Assembly (NCBI GenBank): GCA_934876235.1
Contig: CAKXKM010000009.1
Location: forward strand, 17,733-40,478
Direction: 5' to 3'
DNA length: 22,746 nt
DNA from: Collinsella sp. AF02-46-1
GTDB taxonomy: Bacteria > Actinomycetota > Coriobacteriia > Coriobacteriales > Coriobacteriaceae
A program made the position numbers and the translations under genes. Below are positions 1 through 5,425 of the stretch, piece after piece (position 1 is the first letter of the stretch; the number at the start of each line of letters is the position of its first letter). Under the pieces are notes generated by a model. The model had not been told where the DNA came from and did not search any database. It was given only the letters and a program-made list of their open reading frames with translations.

Positions 1-105
1 CGCCACGACCTCGCCACGCTTTACCTCGAGCGAGATATCCTTGAGCACCTCATTGCCGCCAAACGCCTTACGCGCGTTCGTTATCATCATTACCGTTCCG
101 AACAC
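1..105 (-). CDS. Polar amino-acid ABC transporter ATPase, N-terminal fragment
   Basis: The window edge cuts this gene after about 35 codons. The visible protein contains NARKAFGGNEVLKDISLEV followed by KRGEVVA, which is the start of an ABC ATPase of the GlnQ/HisP type; the Walker A motif would come just beyond the edge. It would energise the permease and binding protein encoded upstream on the same strand. The start is not certain. A GTG at 103-105 has a GGAGG five bases upstream and is preferred; an ATG at 115-117 lies further out without a ribosome site, and two ATGs at 85-90 are further in. It lies 173 bp after the permease stop, an unusually long gap for such an operon, filled by a palindrome and a hairpin. 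Confidence 0.8.
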   Translation of the reverse strand, partial: MFGTVMMITNARKAFGGNEVLKDISLEVKRGEVVA

Positions 106-136
106 GGGAACCTCCATGTGTTTGAGAAGTCAGCGA

Positions 137-233
137 GCGTGTGGCTGACGAGACAATGTGCTTCGAAAGAGGAGCGCCGCGTACTTCTGTACGCAAGCGA
201 CGGTTTGAGGAGCAGATTGGCCGTCAGGCACGC
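137..233. repeat. Palindromic element, copy 1 (shared core 165-209)
   Basis: The core at 165-209 is nearly identical to 1009-1054. Both read GAAAGAGGAGCGCCGCGTAC, a 4-5 base loop, then GTACGCAAGCGACGG and TTTGAG. The arms outside the core (about 137-168 and 204-233) are imperfectly complementary to each other, sharing GCGTG, TGACG, CAAT and TGCT blocks, but they are unrelated to the arms of copy 2. The element sits between permease and ATPase genes. A mobile or REP-like origin is inferred. Confidence 0.7.
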
Positions 234-249
234 GCGCAGCGTCGAGCAG

Positions 250-273
250 TCCGCCGTTCGCTAGAACGGCGGA
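250..273. repeat. Perfect 10-bp hairpin after the permease stop
   Basis: TCCGCCGTTC and GAACGGCGGA form a perfect 10-bp stem around the loop GCTA. It begins 6 bases after the permease stop codon in the direction of transcription. No T-run follows on the minus strand, so a full terminator is unlikely. It may protect the upstream mRNA from 3' exonucleases or reduce read-through to the ATPase gene. Confidence 0.7.
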
Positions 274-278
274 ACGAT

Positions 279-971
279 CTAGTCATGATAATAGTCCAGC
301 TTCTTTTCGGCGGCGCCCAGCAGCATCTCGACCACAAAGTTAAAGACCCAGTAAATCAGCGCCGCGATCGCAAACGGCACCATGCTCACTTGCGAGGCAA
401 CCAGCGCCTTGGCCGTCGAGAACATCTCCCCCACGCCGATGGCAAACGCCAGCGATGTGTCCTTGACCAGCGTGATGATCTCGTTGCCCATCGCCGGCAA
501 AATGCGTTTGGCAACTTGCGGCATCACGATGTACAAAAATGTCTGCAGACGCGAGTAGCCCAGCACCTCGGCGGCCTCATATTGACCACGCGGAATCGAC
601 TGCAGGCCCGAGCGATAGATCTCGGCAAAGTAGCCGGCGTAGTTGATGATGAACGCCACAACGCACGCCGTCCACTTGGAATCGGGCGTGAGCGAGATGC
701 CAAACACGTAGTACGGGGCAAAGTAGATCGCAAACATCTGCAGCATAAGCGGCGTGCCGCGCATCACCGAAATATAGATGCGCGCAATCCAACGCAGCGG
801 CGCGACCTTGCTCATGCGCATAAACGCCACGGGGATTCCCAGCGGAATCGACCCCAGCAGCGTCAGCACAAACAGCTGCAAACTGACCAAGAATCCCTGG
901 CCAAGCATCTGCATCATGACCTGAATAGACAACCCAAGCTCTCTTTCACAGTAACGGAACAGCGAACCCAA
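279..971 (-). CDS. Polar amino-acid ABC transporter permease (HisM/GlnP family)
   Basis: This is an integral membrane permease for import of a polar amino acid. It has several hydrophobic segments (for example residues 25-45 and 105-125) and, about two thirds in, a clear EAA loop with EIYRSGLQSIPRGQYEAAEV, the contact site for the ATPase. The usual glycine and the following LGYSR and MPQ are in place. At 230 residues it has the family length. The start is uncertain: TTG at 969-971 gives the longest form, TTG at 930-932 has a weak GAAAGAGAG site upstream, and ATG at 915-917 is also possible. The first membrane segment is intact in all three. It is downstream of the binding-protein gene, separated by a gap that consists almost entirely of palindrome copy 2. 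The substrate cannot be told from sequence. Confidence 0.88.
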   Translation of the reverse strand: MGSLFRYCERELGLSIQVMMQMLGQGFLVSLQLFVLTLLGSIPLGIPVAFMRMSKVAPLRWIARIYISVMRGTPLMLQMFAIYFAPYYVFGISLTPDSKWTACVVAFIINYAGYFAEIYRSGLQSIPRGQYEAAEVLGYSRLQTFLYIVMPQVAKRILPAMGNEIITLVKDTSLAFAIGVGEMFSTAKALVASQVSMVPFAIAALIYWVFNFVVEMLLGAAEKKLDYYHD

Positions 972-975
972 TGCT

Positions 976-1088
976 AAAGCGGGTTTTCCAGGTGCCCGAG
1001 TTTGCCGTGAAAGAGGAGCGCCGCGTACTAAATGTACGCAAGCGACGGTTTGAGCGGCAAAATCGGGTGCCTGGGAAAGCCGCTATTT
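976..1088. repeat. Palindromic element, copy 2 (shared core 1009-1054)
   Basis: The outer arms 976-1007 and 1055-1088 are imperfect inverted repeats of about 32 bases (AAAGCGGGTTTTCC-AGG against AAATAGCGGCTTTCCCAGG, continuing to a common TTTGCCG). Between them is the core shared with copy 1, here with the loop TAAAT between GCGTAC and GTACGC. The right arm includes the stop codon of the binding-protein gene (1083-1085). The left arm ends within a few bases of the longest permease start. The whole gap is therefore structured DNA. Confidence 0.75.
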
Positions 1089-1943
1089 GAGAACCCAGTT
1101 GTCGAAGGATAGACCGTATTCTGCATACTTGTCGCACAGGTCCTTGACCGTGCCGTCCTCGTAGAGCGCCTTGAGCGACTCGGTCACGGCATCGGCCGAC
1201 TTGGTGTCGCCCTTCTTAAAGCCAACGGCGTAGTGCTCGCTGGACAGCGGCTTGTCGAGCTGCGTATAGGCATCGGGCTTGGCGGCAAGCTGATACTGGG
1301 CAATCGAAAGGTCGCAAGCCACGGCATCGACCGCGCCGCTCTCGAGCTGCATAAAGGCCGTGTTGTACTCGCCGATGGTATCGAGCGTGGCAAACGTCGC
1401 GGCCAGATCCTTCTGGTCGCCCTCGAGCACATCCTGCGCAGCGGAATCGGTCTGAGTGATCACGGTCTTGCCAGCGAGATCGTCCCAGCTCTTGATACCC
1501 GCGTCCTTCTTGACCACGAGCACTTGCTCGTTGAGCATGTACGGCTCGGAGAACGTGTAGCCGTCCTCACGGCCCTCCATGGTAAAGCCGTTCCAGATGC
1601 AGTTGATGGCGCCGGAGTTGAGCAGCGTGTCCTTGGCATCCCAATCGATGGCCTCGTAATCGACATCCCAGCCCTGCTTATCGGCAACGGCCTTGGCAAG
1701 GTCAAGGTCAAAGCCCGTGTACTCGCCCTCATCGCCCACAAAGCCGTACGGAGGGTAGGACTTGTCAAAGCCCACCACGAGCTTCTTGGACTCCGCGGCG
1801 CCCTTCACATCCTTGGCCGCGGCAGAACCAGCAGCGGAGCCCTTGCCAGCACCACCGCCGCAGCCGACAAGACCAAGGCCGAGCACCGTGGCGAGCGAGC
1901 CGGCTAGACCAACAAACTGACGACGAGACATATCGGTATTCAT
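1083..1943 (-). CDS. Amino-acid ABC transporter substrate-binding lipoprotein (SBP_bac_3)
   Basis: This is the extracellular receptor of the importer encoded with the permease and ATPase. The N-terminus has a twin-arginine type motif SRRQF (residues 6-10), a hydrophobic stretch and a lipobox LVGC with the lipidated cysteine at residue 28, so Tat export and membrane anchoring are inferred. A Gly/Ala/Ser-rich linker follows. The mature part has the family marks SYPPYGF, GEYTGFDLDLAKAVA and the YTFSEPY block. ATG at 1941-1943 is chosen because AGGGGG lies six bases upstream; upstream in-frame codons lack a ribosome site. It is the first gene of the operon, with its own promoter and operator-like repeats. 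The 286-residue length is normal. The ligand (glutamine, arginine, cystine or other) is not assignable from sequence alone. Confidence 0.92.
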   Translation of the reverse strand: MNTDMSRRQFVGLAGSLATVLGLGLVGCGGGAGKGSAAGSAAAKDVKGAAESKKLVVGFDKSYPPYGFVGDEGEYTGFDLDLAKAVADKQGWDVDYEAIDWDAKDTLLNSGAINCIWNGFTMEGREDGYTFSEPYMLNEQVLVVKKDAGIKSWDDLAGKTVITQTDSAAQDVLEGDQKDLAATFATLDTIGEYNTAFMQLESGAVDAVACDLSIAQYQLAAKPDAYTQLDKPLSSEHYAVGFKKGDTKSADAVTESLKALYEDGTVKDLCDKYAEYGLSFDNWVLK

Positions 1944-1961
1944 GGTATTCCCCCTCGATAG

Positions 1962-2028
1962 CACTTTAGTTAGGTAAAGTGAGTCATGTAACGTTCAGAA
2001 TCATACACTTTAGTGAAATGGAGTACAA
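1962..2028 (-). promoter_or_regulatory. Promoter with operator-like repeats before the amino-acid transporter
   Basis: Read on the minus strand, TTGTAC (2028-2023), a 17-base spacer and TATGAT (2005-2000) form a promoter in front of the binding-protein gene. The plus-strand word CACTTTAGT occurs twice, at 2006-2014 (as CACTTTAGTG, filling most of the spacer next to the -10) and at 1962-1970. The second copy belongs to the inverted repeat CACTTTA-N6-TAAAGTG (1962-1981). The two copies are 44 bp apart, close to four helical turns. Repression by an unidentified regulator is inferred. Confidence 0.55.
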
Positions 2029-2047
2029 GGGAGGGCTTGCCCGGCGC

Positions 2048-2171
2048 GGGCGGGGAGCGGCGCGGAATTAAGTTTATCGCGAGTTCCGCACGCAAAGGAA
2101 AGCACTAAATGTGCTTTCCGTCTTGCGCAGGACTGTCCGAGCAGCAGACTTAACTGCCGACCGCCTCGCCC
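2048..2171. repeat. Long imperfect palindrome between the dehydrogenase and transporter genes
   Basis: The centre is a perfect 9-bp stem GGAAAGCAC / GTGCTTTCC (2097-2105 and 2111-2119) around the loop TAAAT, the same loop as palindrome copy 2. The outer arms stay partly complementary to about 2048 and 2171, including ATTAAGT / GTTAAGT blocks and GGGCG / CGCCC ends. It lies 7 bases after the dehydrogenase stop in its direction of transcription. It may act as a terminator-like or mRNA-protecting structure; there is no long T-run. Confidence 0.6.
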
Positions 2172-2178
2172 AGTTTCC

Positions 2179-2988
2179 TTATTGCGGCTGTTTGCCGATG
2201 TATGCCAGAATGCCGCCGTCCACGTACAGAATGTGCCCGTTGACGAAGTTCGATGCGTCGGAAGCCAGGAACACGGCGGGGCCCTTCAGGTCCTCGGGCG
2301 TGCCCCAACGGGCTGCGGGCGTCTTGGCGATGATGAACTGGTCAAACGGGTGACGGCTGCCATCGGGCTGCGTCTCGCGCAGCGGTGCGGTCTGCGGGGT
2401 AGCGATGTAGCCCGGCCCAATGCCGTTGCACTGGATATTGGCCTCGCCAAACTCGGAGCAGATGTTCTTGGTGAGCATCTTGAGTCCGCCCTTGGCGGCG
2501 GCATAGCCGGCGATGGTCTCGCGGCCGAGCTCGCTCATCATGGAGCAGATGTTGATGATCTTGCCGTGACCCTTGGCGATCATGCCCGGCAGGCAGGCCT
2601 TGGACACGATAAACGGCGCATTGAGGTCAATGTCGACGACGCGACGGAAGTCCTCGGCGCTCATGTCGAGCATCGGGGTGCGCTGGATGACGCCGGCGTT
2701 GTTGACCAGGATGTCGGGCGTGGTGCCAAAATCGGCTTCGATCTTGGCAACGAGCTCGGCGACGACGGCCTCGTCGGTGACGTCGGCAACATAGCCGTGA
2801 GCATCAAAGCCCAGCTCACGGTAGTGCTTCTCGGCTTCGGCAACCTTGTCGGCGTGACGGGCGTTAAAGGCAATCTTGGCGCCTGCCTCTCCGAGCGCCT
2901 CGGCAATGGCCATGCCGATGCCATAGGTGGCGCCGGTCACGAGCGCGACCTTGCCGTCCAGGCGGAAGCTGTCCATAAGATCAGACAT
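2179..2988 (-). CDS. SDR dehydrogenase, gluconate 5-dehydrogenase / DhuD-like
   Basis: This is a cytosolic NAD(P)-dependent short-chain dehydrogenase of 269 residues. It shows the cofactor motif TGATYGIG (18-25), NNAG (96-99), catalytic Ser149 in NICSMMS and YAAAK with Tyr162 and Lys166. The C-terminal end VDGGILAYIGKQPQ matches my memory of gluconate 5-dehydrogenases, the same subgroup that contains streptococcal DhuD, which forms KDG from a diketo-deoxy acid derived from glycosaminoglycan uronates. KduD is the other close relative. KDPG aldolase and KDG kinase genes nearby favour a role in the KDG route, but no isomerase (DhuI/KduI) is present in the window. ATG at 2986-2988 follows GGAAGGA with proper spacing; an in-frame ATG at 3013-3015 lacks one. 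The gene is divergent from the GntR regulator. Confidence 0.85.
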   Translation of the reverse strand: MSDLMDSFRLDGKVALVTGATYGIGMAIAEALGEAGAKIAFNARHADKVAEAEKHYRELGFDAHGYVADVTDEAVVAELVAKIEADFGTTPDILVNNAGVIQRTPMLDMSAEDFRRVVDIDLNAPFIVSKACLPGMIAKGHGKIINICSMMSELGRETIAGYAAAKGGLKMLTKNICSEFGEANIQCNGIGPGYIATPQTAPLRETQPDGSRHPFDQFIIAKTPAARWGTPEDLKGPAVFLASDASNFVNGHILYVDGGILAYIGKQPQ

Positions 2989-3121
2989 AGCAATCCTTCC
3001 AAAAGAAACGTTCATCTATATAAGTCTTGCTTTTCGTACAAGCTCAGTATATGTGAAGTAGGGTAATAAACCCTCCCATTCTCCGAAAAATAGGTGAACG
3101 TTCACTTTTAAAAGGTAAACG

Positions 3122-3295
3122 GTGAACTCGCACTGCTGCGCGGGCGGCTCGATTGTCCTGATCGAGGAGGGCAAGCTCGAGAGACAAGTGGGCACGGGCT
3201 GCCCGTTGGCCCCGCGCGTAGTGCTACTTTTCAAACGCGGCGCGCGCAAAGTGCCGGGTGAACAACTTACTGGCGATGCCGGCGACGTTGCCTAA
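3122..3295 (+). CDS. Possible small ORF or gene remnant, 57 codons
   Basis: A GTG-initiated frame runs 57 codons to TAA with a GC-rich coding-like composition (it includes IVLIEEGKLERQ and GCPLAPRVVLLFKRG). No ribosome site is seen, and its start overlaps a candidate operator half site. It resembles no family I can name. It could be a real small protein, a decayed fragment, or chance in GC-rich DNA. It overlaps an opposing frame at 3224-3343, and at most one of them is likely to be real. Confidence 0.2.
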   Translation: MNSHCCAGGSIVLIEEGKLERQVGTGCPLAPRVVLLFKRGARKVPGEQLTGDAGDVA

Positions 3296-3343
3296 GATCA
3301 GCGCCGAGATAGCGGCGGTCACGTCTGGCCACGTCAAAGCCAC
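3224..3343 (-). CDS. Possible small hydrophobic ORF or gene remnant, 39 codons
   Basis: On the minus strand a GTG at 3341-3343 opens a frame with TWPDVTAAISALILGNVAG, then IASKLFTRHFARAAFEK and a stop. The central stretch could be one membrane helix followed by a basic tail, which looks more protein-like than a random frame. There is no convincing ribosome site. It may be the 3' remnant of a lost membrane-protein gene or a very small membrane peptide. Confidence 0.25.
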   Translation of the reverse strand: MALTWPDVTAAISALILGNVAGIASKLFTRHFARAAFEK

Positions 3344-3372
3344 CTAAGTTGTGCATGGGTGTCAGCGGCCCT

Positions 3373-3393
3373 TATTTCACCGCAACTGTGGGG
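3373..3393. repeat. Direct repeat flanking the GntR gene, copy 1
   Basis: TATTTCACCGCAACTGTGGGG is matched at 4218-4238 with 19 of 21 bases identical and the same orientation. The similarity continues weakly upstream (CAGCGGCCCT against AGCAGTCCG). The two copies lie on either side of the GntR-family gene. Confidence 0.6.
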
Positions 3394-3457
3394 ATGGGGG
3401 ATGCGATAGTATTACGTGATGAGATTCGACAAACCGTGGGCTTCATTCGAGGGCTTT

Positions 3458-4150
3458 ATGGAACAGCACCAGCATTATCAGAGCCTGCAAGATCAGGCAT
3501 ACAACGCATTGCGCTCCAAGATCATCTATGCCGAGCTCAAGCCCGGCACGCGCCTTTCGGCGATTGGTCTGGAAAAGGAGACGGGAATCGGGCGCACGCC
3601 CATTCGCGAGTCCTTTGTGCGCCTGCGCGAGCAAGAGCTGGTGGAAACGCGTCCCAAAAGCGGCACCTATGTCTCAAAAATCAGCATGGAGCGCGCCGAG
3701 AACGCCTGTTTCTTGCGCGAGAAACTCGAGAGAAGTGTGCTCATTAAATGCTGCTCTGCCGCCACGCCCGAGCAAAAGCATCGGCTCGAGCAGATTCTTG
3801 CCGAGTCCGAGTCGCTCGACCACAGCGAAACGCGTCGCTTTTTTGACCTGGACAACCTGTTTCATGAGACATGTTTTGAGATTGCCGGCCGCCACATGTT
3901 GTGGGATTGGATGAAGAGCGTCAACACGCATTTCGAGCGATACAACTGGTTGCGTATGGTGTCGCAGGATCTGGACTGGGAGCCGATCCGTGGGCAACAT
4001 CGCCGGATTCTTGAGGCCATTAAGAAGGGCGATACCGACACGGCGAGCTACCTGGCAGAGACGCACCTACATCTAATGCCCGAGGAGCAGGGCCCGGTTA
4101 TCGCCTTGCATCCCGACTACTTTGAGCTGTCCAAAGACTCGGCAATCTAA
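3458..4150 (+). CDS. GntR-family regulator with FCD domain
   Basis: This is a cytosolic DNA-binding repressor or activator of the FadR/UxuR branch, 230 residues. Residues 11-75 are the winged helix, with GTRLSAIGLEKETGIGRTPI and REALxxL-like RESFVRLREQELVETRPKSGTYV. Residues 85-215 form the all-helical FCD effector domain, with candidate metal/ligand residues Asp132, His136, His181 and His203 in the usual pattern. FCD proteins often sense sugar acids or their phosphates. Divergence from the dehydrogenase and proximity to KDPG aldolase suggest a uronate or KDG-type ligand, by inference. ATG at 3458 is chosen because CGAGGG lies four bases upstream. An upstream in-frame GTG at 3416 has no ribosome site and would add an atypical N-terminus. 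Confidence 0.88.
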   Translation: MEQHQHYQSLQDQAYNALRSKIIYAELKPGTRLSAIGLEKETGIGRTPIRESFVRLREQELVETRPKSGTYVSKISMERAENACFLREKLERSVLIKCCSAATPEQKHRLEQILAESESLDHSETRRFFDLDNLFHETCFEIAGRHMLWDWMKSVNTHFERYNWLRMVSQDLDWEPIRGQHRRILEAIKKGDTDTASYLAETHLHLMPEEQGPVIALHPDYFELSKDSAI

Positions 4151-4217
4151 TTCGTCCTCTTTATTAGTTGCGGTTAAATAGGGACTGTTTTGCGGCTTTG
4201 GCGGCGTAAGCAGTCCG

Positions 4218-4238
4218 TATTTCACCGCAAGTGCGGGG
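4218..4238. repeat. Direct repeat flanking the GntR gene, copy 2
   Basis: TATTTCACCGCAAGTGCGGGG repeats 3373-3393 with two differences and in the same orientation. It lies 68 bases after the GntR stop, next to a GGACTG/CAGTCC inverted repeat. Confidence 0.6.
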
Positions 4239-4259
4239 GTGCAATCGGGGCATGAAAAG

Positions 4260-4330
4260 GCTGCGGCGCCGCTTGGAGGAAAAGACCGGAAGCAAGGGTC
4301 CATTCCTCCAGACGGCGCCGCAGCTGTTTT
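4260..4330 (+). terminator. GC-rich inverted repeat, possible terminator of the GntR gene
   Basis: GCTGCGGCGCCGCTTGGAGG (4260-4279) pairs with 4305-4324 with two differences, leaving a 25-base loop. TGTTTT follows on the plus strand. It lies 110 bases after the GntR stop. The T-run is short, so termination is only probable. Confidence 0.45.
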
Positions 4331-4373
4331 GGTGGACTGGATTATGTTGAGTCGGTTGATTGACCGGGAAAGC

Positions 4374-4474
4374 AAAGCGGCTCGGGGGCGTGTCGCTTCC
4401 GTCACGTTCTATCAGCATACAAGACGGTTTTGGTTCTTGTTCGTGACGGAAACGGCGCGCTTCCGAGCCGCTTT
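4374..4474 (+). ncRNA. 101-base long hairpin, possible structured RNA
   Basis: The 33-base arms 4374-4406 and 4442-4474 are complementary at 28 positions. On the plus strand, four of the five differences become G-U pairs and one is C-A; on the minus strand only one would be G-U. The 35-base loop contains an inner ACAAGA/TCTTGT stem. The bias toward wobble pairs suggests a plus-strand RNA, either the 3' end of the GntR transcript or a separate RNA. No promoter was identified. The alternative is a decayed palindromic repeat. Confidence 0.4.
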
Positions 4475-4479
4475 AAAAG

Positions 4480-4511
4480 AAAGGGGGCGAGGTCTAGGAC
4501 ACGCCCCCTTT
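4480..4511 (-). terminator. Intrinsic terminator of the KDPG aldolase gene
   Basis: AAAGGGGGCG (4480-4489) and CGCCCCCTTT (4502-4511) form a perfect 10-bp stem with a 12-base loop. On the minus strand the stem is followed by CTTTTAAA, giving TTTCTTTT. It starts 18 bases after the aldolase stop codon. Confidence 0.85.
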
Positions 4512-4529
4512 CACGATAGAGAGCTAAAC

Positions 4530-5171
4530 CTAGCCGCGGACCTTCTTGACGACGTCCATGGCCTCGCGGGCGATCTGCTCGACCTTGGAAAAGTCGCCGT
4601 CGGCGAACAGGGCCGGCTTGACCATCCAGGTGCCACCACAGGCGATGATGGCGCTGGAGCTCAGGTACTCCTCGACGTTGGCGGTGCTCACGCCGCCGGT
4701 GGGCATAAAGCGATGACCGACAAACGGAGCGGCGAGGGCCTTGATGGTGTTGAGGCCACCATACTGAGCCGCAGGGAAGAACTTGGTGACCTTGAGGCCC
4801 AGATTCTCGGCAGCAGTGACCTCGGAGGGGGTCACGGTGCCGGGAAGGACGGGCAGGTCGATGTCGATGCAGTGCTTCACGACGTCCTCGTTGTAACCCG
4901 GCGAGACGATGAACTTGGCACCGGCGGTGCGGGCCTGCTCAACCTGCTCGACGGTCAGGACAGTGCCGGCGCCGACGCACATCTCGGGCTCGGCCTCGGC
5001 CATAGCGGCGATGCACTCGGCGGCGCAGGCAGTGCGGAAGGTGACCTCGGCGGACTTCATGCCGGCTGCCATAAGGGCATGGGCGAGCGGTGCGGCGTCC
5101 TCGACCTTGTCGAGCACGACGACCGGCACGATGCCCAGGGATTCAAGCGTGGTGTAGAACTGATCGAACAT
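4530..5171 (-). CDS. eda: KDPG/KHG aldolase
   Basis: This cytosolic class I aldolase of 213 residues cleaves 2-keto-3-deoxy-6-phosphogluconate to pyruvate and glyceraldehyde-3-phosphate. Visible marks are IVPVVVLD (14-21), EVTFRT with Glu42 and Arg46, GAGTVL (67-72), SPGYNEDVV, PGTVTPSE (110-117) and the Schiff-base lysine Lys130 in VTKFFPA. The phosphate-site PTGGV is at 157-161. The length is typical. The ATG at 5169-5171 has AAAGGA six bases upstream. It is on the same strand as the KDG kinase but 254 bp after it, with a probable promoter of its own, so the two steps need not be strictly co-transcribed. A dedicated terminator follows. Confidence 0.95.
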   Translation of the reverse strand: MFDQFYTTLESLGIVPVVVLDKVEDAAPLAHALMAAGMKSAEVTFRTACAAECIAAMAEAEPEMCVGAGTVLTVEQVEQARTAGAKFIVSPGYNEDVVKHCIDIDLPVLPGTVTPSEVTAAENLGLKVTKFFPAAQYGGLNTIKALAAPFVGHRFMPTGGVSTANVEEYLSSSAIIACGGTWMVKPALFADGDFSKVEQIAREAMDVVKKVRG

Positions 5172-5425
5172 AGTGTTCCTTTCGATGTGAGGCGCGCACG
5201 GGCGCGTGATTGCCAAAGAAGATTGGCCATGAGCCGGTTCCGGATTGGTTATCGGAGGCACTGCTTGGGTCACAAGCAATTTCGGAACCGGCTACGAGGC
5301 CAGTCGTGAAGGAATGCCAGACAAAACCGGAATGGGACTAAGTGGTTCTACCTGGCCGGAGGAATCGGGGAGCGGGCTGCAGAGATATGGGTATGGAAAG
5401 CTGCGGCCCGCGGAATGGGGATGGC
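5172..5425 (-). promoter_or_regulatory. KDPG aldolase promoter region with nested inverted repeats
   Basis: A candidate minus-strand promoter is TTGTGA (5275-5270), 16 bases, GATAAC (5253-5248). It is bracketed by AGCCGGTTCCG (5232-5242) and CGGAACCGGCT (5283-5293), a perfect 11-bp inverted repeat that extends to about 15 bp with one bulge. Inside it, TGCTTG/CAAGCA (5262-5278) overlaps the -35. Nearer the gene is GCCAA-N6-TTGGC (5212-5227). Close to the kinase stop, GCGGGCTGCAG (5372-5382) pairs with 5401-5411 with one difference and could help end the kinase transcript. Confidence 0.45.

Larger units (their letters stand above)
2989..3457. promoter_or_regulatory. Divergent intergenic region with a GTGAACGTTCAC palindrome
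   Basis: This 469-bp gap separates the dehydrogenase from its divergent GntR-type regulator. It holds a perfect 12-bp palindrome GTGAACGTTCAC at 3094-3105, another half site GTGAAC at 3122-3127, and ACGTTCAT near the dehydrogenase start (about 3008-3015). A TATACT (3051-3046, minus strand) could be the -10 of the dehydrogenase promoter, but no good -35 accompanies it. Binding by the adjacent GntR protein is inferred. The middle part (3122-3343) has short coding-like frames described separately. The repeat TATTTCACCGCAACTG is at 3373-3388. Confidence 0.5.
4151..4529. other. Non-coding region with four hairpins between GntR and KDPG aldolase genes
   Basis: This 379-bp gap between two convergent genes has no supported coding frame. 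In order it holds GGACTG/CAGTCC (4184-4189 and 4211-4216), the repeat copy at 4218-4238, a 20-base imperfect inverted repeat at 4260-4324, a 101-base hairpin at 4374-4474 and a terminator at 4480-4511. This is far more structure than two convergent terminators need. Confidence 0.7.

Noticed and set aside
141..977. Plus-strand open frame opposite the amino-acid permease
   Set aside because: The permease frame carries the EAA loop and membrane segments; the opposite frame is Arg/His-rich without features and crosses the palindrome.
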